A stretch of DNA of 64,000 nt from Diphasiastrum complanatum (Eukaryota > Streptophyta > Lycopodiopsida > Lycopodiales > Lycopodiaceae), in NCBI GenBank assembly GCA_029204225.1, contig CM055095.1:47504510-47568509 (forward strand), written 5' to 3'. The position numbers were made by a program, and so were the translations under genes. The notes below the pieces were generated by a model. That model had not been told where the DNA came from, ran no database searches, and saw only the letters and a list, made by a program, of their open reading frames with translations. Shown here piece by piece: positions 21,041 through 30,950 of this stretch. Numbering within the stretch: the stretch's first letter is position 1; each line of letters starts with the position of its first letter.

Positions 21041-21964
21041 AATTTTTGAGTTTTCTCAAAAACTTAAACTCTCCAAGTTGGCTGCTCTCCCAATGCGGGT
21101 ATTTTATCCAATTCCTTGCCGGCCTCTGTTTCAAAGGTCTTAAATTTGAGAACATGAGGATGTGGTGCTAAAAAGCTCTGGATTTGGTCCTCGACGCTGA
21201 TTGGTCTTCTGAACAATGGTGTGGTTCTTGATGAAGATGGACCCGGTTGCACTGCCTTTGGAACTGGCTGTTCTTCTTCAACTTCAGGGGCTCCACCTTG
21301 GTCTATGTCTGAATCCAACCCTGTATCCATAGATGCATCAGCTTGGTGCGGGAGGGGAGAATTGCGGCATGACCGGAACAAAAATTTGAGGCCCGGCTTC
21401 CAACACTTGAGTGGCAGCCTTTTCATATGAGTTGATGGTTTCTTTAGCCTTTGCCAACTCAATTGAAGTTGTACCTTTGAATTTGTCAAAGCGGCCTTGG
21501 AATCCTTGAAGCGCCATTTTGTAGGTTTCAACCTTTTTAAACAAATATGCGATCTCCGTCGGAGTTACCGGATGATTAAGTATTTGCGTCTGTAGATAAG
21601 CATCACGCTCAAGGGTGGTCGCATCCAATTCACCTTGGAGACGTGTGCGACCTTGTTCAGCCATCTGTAGTTGTCCTTGGAACAGCTGCACCTGTTGCTT
21701 TGCATCCTGCACGGCCCTGTCCACTTGATCTTGTGCGGATGTGAGCACATTCTCCAGTGAGCTGACATACTCTTCTAGGCGATCAGCCAATTGATGTGTC
21801 GTCTTCTTCTCAACTTCAGATTTAGGTTCATGCTGCTTGGTGATTTTCAATTCTTTGTCCAGCTGAATAAGAGTATTTTCAGATTTCATATCTGACATTC
21901 GCTGTTCCATTTTGTTTTTCTTATCCAAAATAGACTGGATCACTTGAGCAAGGCTTGAGACCAA
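21041..21964 (-). pseudogene. GypA2 third ORF, coiled-coil segment
   Basis: The frame 21964-21338 encodes a heptad-rich, Gln/Lys/Glu-rich helix: SILDKKNKMEQRMSDMKSEN, LADRLEEYVSSLENVLTSAQ, QVDRAVQDAKQQVQLFQGQL and KAKETINSYEKAATQVLE, about 150 residues. A frame change near 21340-21530 leads into a Pro/Glu-rich stretch (GGAPEVEEEQPVPKAVQPG) and a SVEDQIQSFLAPHPHVLKF segment. This suggests an oligomerising structural protein. I cannot assign it to Gag, Env or any named family. Confidence 0.6.
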
Positions 21965-21974
21965 GCCGAGAGCA

Positions 21975-22620
21975 TCACCAGAATCTACTGTTGTGGAGGT
22001 GGTAGCAGTGAAAGACTGGTGGTACTGTCCCTAATTGGCATGGAGCAGGTGCTTGTAACTCTTCTTCTTCAAAGAGGCTTTCTTCTTCATAGCCCTGCGT
22101 CGAACTATTTTGGTGATTTGACAGCTTGCCCGACCCAAATTGTGGCTGGTGCAGCTTCATGTTCAAAGGGCGCAGGGCTCTGGGGCATTACAAAAACTTC
22201 TGAGGCCCCAAGGGGGTCGGAATCATTGAACATGTCCGTGAAATATTGGGTGTTTGGTGAAATAGCTTCTGTGTGTGTGTGTGGGTGTTTGGTGAAACAG
22301 CCCCAATGGTCACAGACTGTCTGTGAGAGGAATCAGAGGTGAGAGAAGCATCGGAGGTGAGGGGAATAGGTAGTTCAGTGCACGTAGCAGCAGGGGGTAG
22401 AAGCGCACCTGAAGATGTTTGCCTAGTACGACATCGTGACGCGGAAGGCAAGTCAGGAATGACGATCTCGCTGCGTGGACGACGTCGACTATGTGAACTG
22501 GATGCCTGATCAGATGACTCGGCCGATGTTTCTTCATAGATAGAAAGCACGGAATCCATACGAAAACCATGGATTTTATTTTCAAGGTGGGAGGCTGCTA
22601 GGAGTGACAACAACGGGCAA
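21975..22620 (-). pseudogene. GypA2 third ORF, Ser/Thr/Pro-rich middle
   Basis: Same frame as the N-terminal block, with a stop at about 22188. It carries SVLSIYEETSAESSDQASSS, an arginine cluster (SRRRPRSEIVIPDLPS) and a Ser/Thr-rich tail, then QFGSGKLSNHQNSSTQGYEE and an acidic SLFEEEELQ. Low-complexity, probably disordered linker between the N-terminal domain and the coiled coil. The tandem TGTG (CACACA on the coding strand) at about 22270-22285 is a short microsatellite. Confidence 0.5.
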
Positions 22621-22655
22621 GCAGCAAATTGTTGCTTAGTATTGCTCTTGATGGC

Positions 22656-23257
22656 TCATTTCAGCTCTCCAAAAACGGTCTTGAACCAATTATATGGTTC
22701 CAAAGGAGCTTTGGCTATCTTGGCATGAGACTCAACTATCCTATGCAAAATCTGGGAAGTAATTCTATCTTTCCTGAGGTTGTCAACCATCAGAAAATTA
22801 TTGAGGAGTTGAGCAGCAGCGTGAATGGCAGGATCAGTAATGGCTTCTAGAAGGTAGCCATCATTAGTCCAGTGCAGATCTTTCGTAACGTCAATATAAG
22901 GCTTAATGGCCTGTTTGGCTTGCTTCTGGTTTGCTGAGGCTTGGGTACCAGATGCTATCCCTATGGTAGCAAGGGCGGGCTCAGTCATGCGCACCTTGTG
23001 TGTGGCTCCTTGGAAAATAATGTAAAACTTGAATTTCTCCTCCTTCCAAGTACTGAAGGCAAGAGTGATAAAATCCATGTTTATTCTCCATGAGAAGGCT
23101 CTCTCATGAATACCCATTGCAATAAGCAGAGGCTCTGCAAGGGTCATTCACTGAGTGACCATGCTTGTGCTAGGAAGGATCATGATATCCGTTGCAGATG
23201 GGACATCATGATGGATAGTATAATGCGACGACTGAGACATATCTGTGGAAGACATAA
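22656..23257 (-). pseudogene. GypA2 third ORF, N-terminal domain
   Basis: An ATG at about 23257 opens MSSTDMSQSSHYTIHHDV and reaches a TGA at about 23148. The domain continues in one frame to 22656: LLIAMGIHERAFSWRINMDF, FKFYIIFQGATHKVRM, QAKQAIKPYIDVTKDLHWTN, AAAQLLNNFLMVDNL. The ORF at 8682 is its homologue and shows that the TGA is a mutation. No known domain was recognised. In GypA2 it follows the integrase remnant and spacer, so it is expressed downstream of pol in the intact element. Confidence 0.65.
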
Positions 23258-24100
23258 TGAACAGAAACTGAAAGTAATAGGCGCGAGTGTAATCAGAAAA
23301 CAAGACAGAAAGTTTTGAAGGCTTTGGTTGCTTAAAAAATTGGCAAGAGCTTCGCTAGCACAAGTAAGGAATGAATCGAATTCAGCCAACTTTTAAGTGA
23401 ATTTGGAGGGTCCATTACACAGAATACTAGTTTGGTTGATCAATTCTGAACATAAATTTGTAGGCTTGCTCAATACTGTGAAAATAAGTTATAAAAATAT
23501 CGGCGAAAATTTCTGAGGTGCTGAAGCCATCCGGCGAACGTTTTCAAGGGCTGGCGAAGGATGAACCTTCACCCAAAAGGATCCTTCGCCCAAATACTAT
23601 CATAAATGCAACTTTCAAGCTCTGAACCTATAGCCAACCTAATTTTGACATTTTAAGACCATCTAGCATGTCAGCAAAAGTTTCTGAGGAGAGTAAGGTG
23701 CTCGGCGAAGGTTCCCAAAATGGCATATTGCTGATCATTCGCCTAACTCAAAAACATGTACTTTGTCTGGAAAAGAACCTTCGCCCAAGTCAATATAGAT
23801 ATATCTAAAGTGGATGTACCATCTGAAAGCTCAGCGAAGATTTTCAATACTGTATAGGCAACATATGACCGACACAGTGATTTTTAAGTCATTTCCCATC
23901 AATTTTTTTTTTTTTGAAAATACTTTCTTTCTTCTTTTTCCACTTTGATGACTTTTTTGACTTTTGCTCATCAGTCTTTTCTCATTTTTCTTTTTACTGT
24001 CTTTTCTAAACAAAATTAACAATTAAGTATTGAAAAAAAAAAATTTGAAAAACAAATAAAAATAAAAATCATTTGGATCATGCTTGTTGAACTGGCGGAG
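23258..24100 (-). other. GypA2 spacer between pol and third ORF, CTTCGCC-rich
   Basis: Second copy of the spacer at 11736-12530. The same motif is spread through it: GGCGAAGG, AACCTTCGCC, CCTTCGCCC (near 23555, 23566, 23583, 23703, 23777). A TAATTTT/poly-T block ends it near the third-ORF leader. No conserved open frame. By position this would hold a splice acceptor or a promoter for the third ORF; neither can be demonstrated here. Confidence 0.6.
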
Positions 24101-25090
24101 CAGGCTGCCAAAACTTGCATAATCGGCTGCCATTCACGGGAGTATCAAACCGTTTTTCGTCCAAGTGTTCTTCAGGTTCACGATGTGCTTTTGGTAACAT
24201 GATAACCGCATAATATAGTGTATAACATTTAAAATATTCGGGCATATCATGCTGGACTACATCTGTTTGTTCTTTGTCAAAAGGACTTGTCTTGGATCTT
24301 CGCTTAGCCTTCTTAGCAGGAATTGATCATGGAGGTGATGACTTCTGAGAAGATAAACTCTTCTTTGAAGGTGTAGACTTCCTAGACGATGATGTCTTGC
24401 TAGAACTCTGACTTGTAAAATCATCCTTGACTTTTCCTTTGCCTTTATCCAATAAGGGTGGCACATTATTTGAATCAATCTTTTGAGGAAGATTTTTCCA
24501 TTTCAGGACCATATTATAATGTTGTTTGGCTTGTTTCTTCGTCATTGACCCTGTGATCTTGTCTTCTTTCAATAGAACTGCTTTTGGCGGTTTTATTTTG
24601 GTTCATCAGAAATATTACGCACTCCAAATCTTGTCGGATCCATATGATTTAGAATTTGCTCATCAGTAAGTTCTGCATTGTCATCATAAGTCAAAGCATG
24701 ACTCACGGGAATGAGTTCCTGGTATAGGTTCCATTGATATCCAAGCTACATTTAGCACATTCAAAGGAAAAGTGATCAGTGTATCCAAGGAAAAGTGATC
24801 GATCCAATAATGAAATCTCGTTCAGATCTAACTGATTATCTTGTTGACACATATATCCTGTTGTACAGTCAATCGTTGCAAGAGCTTATTCCAGTTAATA
24901 GTATCGGTCTGAGAATCGTAATGAACTCCCAAATTTTTCTCTGGTCACAAGTATGATCCATTGCTGATGAACCATCATCCTCTTTTTGAACCACTAGTTT
25001 GATAGTCCAAGTTGCAGGATCAACCTTGATTGCACGTTCACAATTTTCAAAAGTGATCTTTCCGGTACCCCAGTTATGAATTACTTGCAC
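24101..25090 (-). pseudogene. GypA2 pol remnant: integrase tail fused to protease-RT linker and protease
   Basis: A few integrase-tail codons (LDEKRFDTPVN-like, about 24110-24165) run straight into linker sequence that in GypA1 lies at 15003 onward. About 2.4 kb covering RT, RNase H and most of integrase is therefore deleted, with a 2-4 base overlap (TTC) at the junction. Beyond it are the Ser/Lys-rich linker (SSKTSSSRKSTPSKKSLSSQ), LQRRVYLL frames and the protease second half (VIHNWGTGKITFEN, 24869-25090). It contains the 480 bp missing from GypA1. Confidence 0.8.
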
Positions 25091-25856
25091 AACTCATAAC
25101 CATGGGCGTCCCAATAGAACTTGGTAGACATTTGGTGTTTCAGGTAAGTCCATTACTACGAAAGTAATGATGAACTATACTCCCGCAATTCTGACAGGTA
25201 TATCTTCAACCATTCCTTGTGGATGAACTGCTGTTTGATCAGCTAGCTTAATGGCAAAAGTCGCAGTTTTTATCTTTGTAAGGCCCCATTTTGCACATAG
25301 CTTTGTAGAAATAAGGTTAACTCCCGAACTGCCATCTATCACGGCTGTTTCATTAGGAAATTGTCTATGCTGTATTGGCAGGGTGATATTTTTTTGTTCA
25401 CTTTCCCAAGCTGCTCCTGATGGATTTTTGGTTCAACTTGAGTTAACTTTTGCGCTAATACTTCTTTTGCTTTTGGCACCAACTTCAAGAACTCTCCTAA
25501 TGAAATTTTGATCTTACTAGACAAAATATTCATGAGCAGTTCTATTTGCGGTGCTTCCGGTTCAGTCATCTTGAAGGGTTCTTCATGATGATGCAACTGA
25601 GCATTCATATTTGTATGTGAATTTTTCGGTGACTGCAATGGTAAAGGACGAACTTTGAATGTTGCTCTAGCAGCTTCAAGCTCCTCTTCTTTTTGTAGAT
25701 GTTTAATCCACTGTCTCATATCCTGATATCTTCTTTTTTCTGCATGAAGATTTGGATAGACTCCAGATGCTGTTGGTATATCTGTTAATGGTATAGAATC
25801 AGCAAGTACTGGATCTGCTATTGATTTTTTCTGCTTCTGTGCTCTAGTGACCACCA
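25091..25856 (-). pseudogene. GypA2 protease and gag-protease linker
   Basis: Protease remnants (25100-25400), then the conserved linker ending in EFLKLVPKAKEVLAQKL, preceded by TRAQKQKKSIADPVLADSIP and KRRYQDMRQWIKHLQKEEEL. The last is absent from GypA1 because of its own deletion. The frame is mostly open from 25860 to 25339. Role: connection between the nucleocapsid and protease domains of the polyprotein. Confidence 0.75.
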
Positions 25857-26471
25857 TCAAGGGTACACTGCTATCGGTTCTTTCTGCTTCTGTGCTCCGG
25901 TGACCACCATCAAGGGTACACTTAGTTTATTCTGAGCTACTGGTCTTTGCTTGATTGTTATCAAATTTACAGGAGCTGTAGCTGGTGGTGGCTTCGGTCT
26001 TGTTGGACACTCCTTATAGCAATGTCCATAACCACAGTCACGATAGAATGGTACAAATTTTTTTTCATTTGGACATTCTGCAACTCTGTGATTTTCTCCA
26101 CATGCGAAGCATCCAAGTGGTGCACTAATCCAATTTCTAGATGCTTGTTGTTGCGCGGCAGCATAAATAACATATTGGTCTGAAGATCTACCTTCTTGAT
26201 CATTACCATAGTTCCATTGCTCGGCACTTCTGTAAGGTTCTGGTTTCATCAAATTGGCTTGTTGAGCGGGTTGCTTTGGTGGGGCAGGTAAGACTAGTCG
26301 TTCCGGGTATCCAAGAACAGATTGTCGAGGTCTAGCTGCCAGATTTCCTCCATAACGTGGTTCTCGATATCCCATCTGGGCATACCATTGCTGAATTTTC
26401 CGAGGATTGAAATTGCAAAAAGTAGTCTCATGATCAGGCGAATTGCACAAATGGCATATACTGATTTTCAT
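25857..26471 (-). pseudogene. GypA2 gag zinc-knuckle region
   Basis: An open frame of 204 codons with two CCHC-like motifs near its ends: CHLCNSPDHETTFC at the start, and CFACGENHRVAEC followed by DCGYGHCYKECP. Between them lies a Gln/Ala/Pro-rich stretch (LPAPPKQPAQQANLM). Together with CSICTGNHTVNEC just upstream (about 26500-26540), this gag has an unusually long multi-knuckle nucleic-acid-binding tail. The segment is deleted in GypA1. Confidence 0.85.
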
Positions 26472-26711
26472 TCATTTTTTCAATTGAGGACACTCATTCA
26501 CTGTGTGATTTCCTGTACAAATAGAACACCAGACATTTTCCTTGGTAGGAAAAGTCTTTGCAAATTTCTCAGGTTTCTTGTTCACTTGTCCATGGAAATC
26601 TTCCAATGCTTTGATCTTCTCATCAAATTGCGACTGCAACTTTTTCATCTATTTTTGCTGGTTCTTCCCGAGTTTCTCGAACTCATTGAGCATCATTTCT
26701 GCAGTAGCGTT
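26472..26711 (-). pseudogene. GypA2 gag, part right of the copia insertion point
   Basis: Encodes the helix LEKLGKNQQK-type segment and a zinc-binding CSICTGNHTVNEC, colinear with GypA1 16158-16400. It is cut at 26711 by the insertion of a copia derivative. The same gag sequence resumes at 29266 (TTGACATTCGTTGATGC.ATAG in both copies). Confidence 0.85.
26707..26711. repeat. Target-site duplication, left copy (GCGTT)
   Basis: GCGTT at 26707-26711 and ACGTT at 29266-29270 flank the copia derivative. They match at four of five positions, and GypA1 reads AGCGTTGACATT uninterrupted at this point, which confirms the insertion site. Confidence 0.75.
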
Positions 26712-27404
26712 TGTCAGAAATGGTGAACTCCTGCAACTTTGTCACAACACGAACAAGACACGAAGGTTGAGCAATTCGCGACAGTCAATGTGTCTTTGAC
26801 TCGAAGCACGAACGATTCGCGAATCGCATACACACCTCCAGGACCGCAAAGTCAAAAAAGGGACGTGAAACGAAAACTACGAAAAGAAATGAAAAGAATG
26901 AAAGCAAACGGGAGATTACAAATCAGACGAAGAAAACTTTCGCGCTGCCAACTGGCAGCTCAACAGGCTTCATGCCCAGCTGAAACGAGTAGCAACAACG
27001 AAGACTAACTACCTAGTTGATTAGCATTAACTAGTCATGTGATTTGATGTTTTAGCTATCTTGTAAACTACACAGTGTGGAGGTATAATCGATCCTCTCT
27101 GGATCATAATGTAAGAAGCGAATACAGAGATATGTAAGAGACAGAGAGAGACGTAACGAATAGAGTAAGAAAGAAAAGACACCATAGTTGTGCATGAAAG
27201 TCTGCCAATGAGCAGAACACAGCGAAAGAGTAGAATGTCATTCCGCCAACGAGCGAGACACTACCGAATTCACTCTAAACTAAAACTGATAATTCAGTCA
27301 CTCTATTTTCATGCATCTCGTCTTATGCTGTGTGTCATGATTGCTAGGATAGAATATGTTCTGTGATGCGTATTTGAGTGTCTGGGTTCCTATAAGGGCT
27401 TCCA
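26712..27404 (+). repeat. 5' LTR of copia deletion derivative (CopD)
   Basis: Begins TGTCAGAAATGGTG at 26712 and aligns with 28466-29172 through GGGTTCCT.TAAGGGCTTCC. The copies differ by scattered substitutions, so the insertion is not recent. The final 95 or so bases seen in the right LTR are missing here: the internal deletion removed the LTR end, primer site and gag. The coding sequence starts within 20 bases. Confidence 0.88.
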
Positions 27405-27420
27405 CAAAAAAAAATTTGAA

Positions 27421-27738
27421 ACAGGTGACGAAGCTTTCACGATACTCGACGAAGCTTCGACAAGCTACTTCGAACATGACTACGATGTGGTCATCGACTC
27501 AGGAACAACATCTCACATAACCTGCAACAAGAAGATCTTGATCAACTTTCGCGAACTCGAAAACGACAGAGCAATAATTCTAGGCGATGGAAGCAGACAC
27601 AATGTCAAAGGCATCGGCTCTCTAAAGCGACGAACACTGTCAGGCCAAGCAGAGCTGCCAGGAGCACTCTATGTGCCCTCACTCATAAAAGATCTGCTAT
27701 ATGTCTCCAAGATGGCACGAAACAGGATTGCCCAATAA
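27421..27738 (+). pseudogene. CopD protease fragment
   Basis: The frame opens just after the truncated LTR (GDEAFTILDEASTSYFEHDY) and carries an intact copia protease active site VVIDSGTTSHITCNKK, ILGDGSRHNVKG and LYVPSLIKDLLYVSK. It ends with a TAA at 27736-27738, just after the protease. It resembles the fragment at 1-940. There is no integrase. Confidence 0.88.
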
Positions 27739-27749
27739 CAGAAGAGGAA

Positions 27750-28465
27750 GAACAGAAGATGGCAGGTATACCCTACCAGAACTTAATCGGTAGTCTGATG
27801 TACTTAACAATTTGTACCAGACCCGATCTGGCCTTCTCTGTTTATGCATTGAGCCAATTCTGTTCCAATTTTAGTTTAGCACATTGGAAAATGGCCAAAC
27901 GAATCCTACAGTATCTGAAGGGTACCTAGAATGTTGGATTAACCTACAGAGCTAGAAATGAAGAGAAAGGATTCGAGCTGCATCACTACAGTGATGCGAG
28001 TTGGGCGAGCTGCAAACATGACACCAAGTCCATTACTGGAGGATGTACGATAGCGTGCAGAGCTGCAATCAGTTGGATATGCAAAAAACAAACCTTGGTA
28101 GCTCAATCCTCTTGCGAAGCTGAGTATGTTGCAGCCTCAAAAGTGGCGAATGAGGTAGTGTGGCTGCAAATGATGTTGGAGGCAATTAGGATACCACAAG
28201 AGGGGCCAAGCACGATGATGATGGACTCTCAGAGTGCCATCTATCTGTCCCAGGATCCTGTCTTCCATTCAAAGACGAAGCACATTCCTCTGAAGTACCA
28301 TCATATTCGAGATTTGATCTCGAAAGGAGAGCTTCAAGTCCAGTTCATAAAATCAGAAAATATGATTGAAGATCTTCTCACAAAACCGCTCGACACGCCA
28401 CTCTTTACCAAACAAAGAGAGACAATTGGATTAAACGAACAAAGCTGCAAGGTTCAAGAGGGAGA
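27750..28465 (+). pseudogene. CopD RT C-terminus and RNase H
   Basis: It joins the protease directly to the RT C-terminus (GIPYQNLIGSLMYLTICTRP), so integrase and most of RT are deleted. RNase H follows: HYSDASWASCKHD, SSCEAEYVAASK, DSQSAIYLSQDPVFHSKTKH, YHHIRDLISKGELQVQ, MIEDLLTKPL. One stop occurs at about 27928. A purine-rich AAGAGGGAGAG (28456-28466) marks the polypurine tract against the 3' LTR. Confidence 0.9.
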
Positions 28466-29265
28466 GTCAGAAATGGTGAACTCCTGCAGCTTTGTTGCAG
28501 CACGAACAAGACATGAAAGTCGAACAATTCGCGACAGTCAACGTGTCTTTGACTCGAAGCACGAACGATTCGCGAATCAATCACGAATCGCATACACACC
28601 TCCAGGACCACAAAGCCAAAAAAGGGACGCAAAATGAAAACTACGAAAAGAAATGAAAAGAACGAAAGCAAACAGGAGATTATGAATCAGACGAAGAAAA
28701 ATATTTCGCGCTGCCAGCTGGCAGCTCAACGGGCTTCACGGCCAGCTGAAACGAGTAGCAACAACGGAGACTGACTAACTAGTTGATTAGCATTAACTAG
28801 TCATGTGATTCGATGTTTTAGCTATCTTGTAAACTCCACATAGTGGAGGTATAAACGATCCTCTCTGGATCATAATGTAAGAAGCAAATACAGAGATCTG
28901 TAAGAGACAGAGAGAGACGTAGCGAATAGAGTAAGAAAGAAAAGACACCATAGCTGTGCATGAAAGTTTGCCAACAAGCAGAACACAACGAAAGATTAGA
29001 ATGTCATTCCGCCAACGAGCGAGACACTGACGAATTCACTCTAAACTAAAACTGATAATTTAGTCACCCTATTTTTGTGCATCTCGTCTTATGCTGTGTG
29101 TCATGATTGCTAGGATAGAATATGTTCTGTGATGCGTAGTCGAGTGTCTGGGTTCCTGTAAGGGCTTCCGCACAAAAGAAAATTAAAAGACAGAAAATTG
29201 TTCGCGATAAAGAAGACGAAGTGTAGACGAACACGAATCAGTCCCACGCACGCGCTCCCGCGACA
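28466..29265 (+). repeat. 3' LTR of CopD
   Basis: Starts GTCAGAAATGGTG after the polypurine tract and ends CGCGACA at 29265, followed by ACGTT and resumed gypsy gag. It carries the same LTR blocks as 26712-27404 plus about 95 additional bases at its 3' end. LTR length is about 800 bp. Confidence 0.88.
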
Positions 29266-29887
29266 ACGTTGACATTCGTTGATGCAATAGTGGTGGATGT
29301 CGTAGTGGTCTGCCCTGTTGTATAAGGCAACATATTGATATTCGGCTCATCGTCTAAATCTTCATCCTTCTCGCGAATTGCATCATCCATAGCATTTTGC
29401 AAAAGTGCGTACTCATTATGACGTTTCAGCTCACGTCTGATCCTTTTAGGTAATCCTGACAAAAATCACATAATCATGGCATTTTTATTAATCAGCTCAA
29501 GTTCGCACTCAGAGCTGAGGTGTTTTACCCGTGCAATGTAATCTCGAACCATTTCTCGCTTTCCCATTTTAATTTTACTTAAAAGTAGGAAAGGGTCTTT
29601 CACAAACTTCCGAGGTTTGAACCATGTGATAAGGGCTCGTTTAACAGTCTTCCTCAGTTTCATCTTGATTATAGTACCAATCTTGTGCTGCGCCTGTTAA
29701 GGCCATAGGAAAAAACTTAAGTTTATCTTGGAAAAAAATTTCGCCATAGACTTCACAAGATTCAAAATAGATCTAAACAAATCTAACTGGATCTGTATGA
29801 TCCATTGTATTTGGGTAGATCCAAATGGGGTGCTCTTCTAATAATGATTGGATTGACTTCTTGAGGAGCAGCTCCAGGGGCAGCCAT
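29266..29887 (-). pseudogene. GypA2 gag N-terminal part
   Basis: The start ATG is at 29887 on the minus strand (MAAPGAAPQEVNPIIIRRAP), followed after a frame change by FFQDKLKFFPMALTGAAQDWYY, the typical gag block before TW..L...F. Then come REMVRDYIARVKHL, AMIMXLSGLPKRIRRELKRH and the acidic DDEPNINMLPY. An in-frame stop occurs at about 29795. The N-terminus is absent from GypA1. Confidence 0.85.
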
Positions 29888-30276
29888 CTTTTTAGATTAA
29901 ATCAAGCAGACAATGAGCTTGGATTTAGATTTTCAATCAAAACTATCTTAAGATCTGCTAGATCTCTTCCACTTAACAAGAATCAGATTTCTATAATGTG
30001 GAAAAGATTCCTAAAATCAACCAATTGATACTTCTCAAAAATGAAAAATTCTCAAAATCAAAATCAGACTGTTTCAGATTTGACCCAAAATTTGACAAAG
30101 ACTTGATTTGAAAAATCAGAACCTAAAATAGAACTGGCGAAGGTTTCCTAGGCAAAGATTCATTCATCAAAGGTTCAGCAGTGCTATTTTTGAAAAAAAA
30201 AACTCTCTAATCAAATTTTTTTGACAAATTCTTTGGAAATAACCTTCGCCGAACTCTCAGACTCAGAATCTAACAC
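29888..30276 (-). promoter_or_regulatory. GypA2 5' leader between primer site and gag (truncated)
   Basis: Non-coding DNA upstream of the gag ATG. It contains GGCGAAGGTTTCC (about 30136), ACCTTCGCCGAAC (about 30242) and a poly-A/T patch. The same motif class occurs in the leader that follows LTR-A and its primer site on the plus strand (44045-44832). Cut at 30276 by a copia-LTR fragment, so the primer site and 5' LTR are missing. Confidence 0.5.
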
Positions 30277-30418
30277 AGAGGAGATCGTAAGAAGGTCACT
30301 TGCGGTGGTCGACGGGATTCCACAAATGCTTTTAGATAGTAACTACGAGTTTTAACGACTCCCTTGCGGTTTGCGGTGTGCGGTTTGAGTCGTGCTTCTC
30401 CGTAAACATTGATTTAAC
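30277..30418 (-). repeat. Inverted 5' end of a CopE-type LTR
   Basis: Reverse complement of the first about 150 bases of the LTR at 31906 (GTTAAATCAATGTTTACGGAGAAGC ... GACCTTCTTACGATCTCCT), with roughly 90 per cent identity by eye. With 31906-32058 it forms an inverted repeat around the 1.5 kb between them. Confidence 0.85.
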
Positions 30419-30950
30419 TGTCATGTGCCAAATCCAAAAGTAATAGCAATAACAATGAAGTAAAGATAATAGCAAGAAAAGTACAAAGCATTCATGATAG
30501 CATATCAATAGAGAGCTAGAAACATGGAGATCTCAATTGAATCTTAGTAATGAAAGAAAGAGTACAAGATATGAACCTGAGCATTGATTCATGTGGATAG
30601 GGCACATGAGACCTAGCAATGGAGATCCCTATGGCTCACATTCACAAGGAAGCTAGAAGCTCTCACTTGCAAATGAGCCAAAAGCTTCTGAAATTGATGT
30701 CTCTTATCTATTTATAGACAATGCTCTCACTTAACTAAACTTAACTATCTTGAGGGATAGTTAACCCTTGTTAAGTACTGTTTAGGGTACATTGGGACCT
30801 TGTTGGCCTATTATCCTTATTAATTACTTTGGAGGGCCTAAAGAGAGAACCGCCTTGTTCTTAAGGCTAATAGCTCCTTTTGGGCCTACAAAGCTTACAA
30901 TGGATATTATATTGCCTTGAAAAACACTGATGTACTAAAAATACATGACA
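30419..30950 (-). repeat. LTR of a minus-strand gypsy-like element
   Basis: A 532-bp segment whose ends are TGTCATG...CATGACA. On the minus strand a polypurine tract GTAGGGGGAA directly precedes the LTR start (30951-30960), so this is a 3' LTR. TATA-like CTATAAATAGATAAG is near 30715 on the same strand. Flanks belong to the inverted copia-LTR fragment on the left and element interior on the right. Confidence 0.7.
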
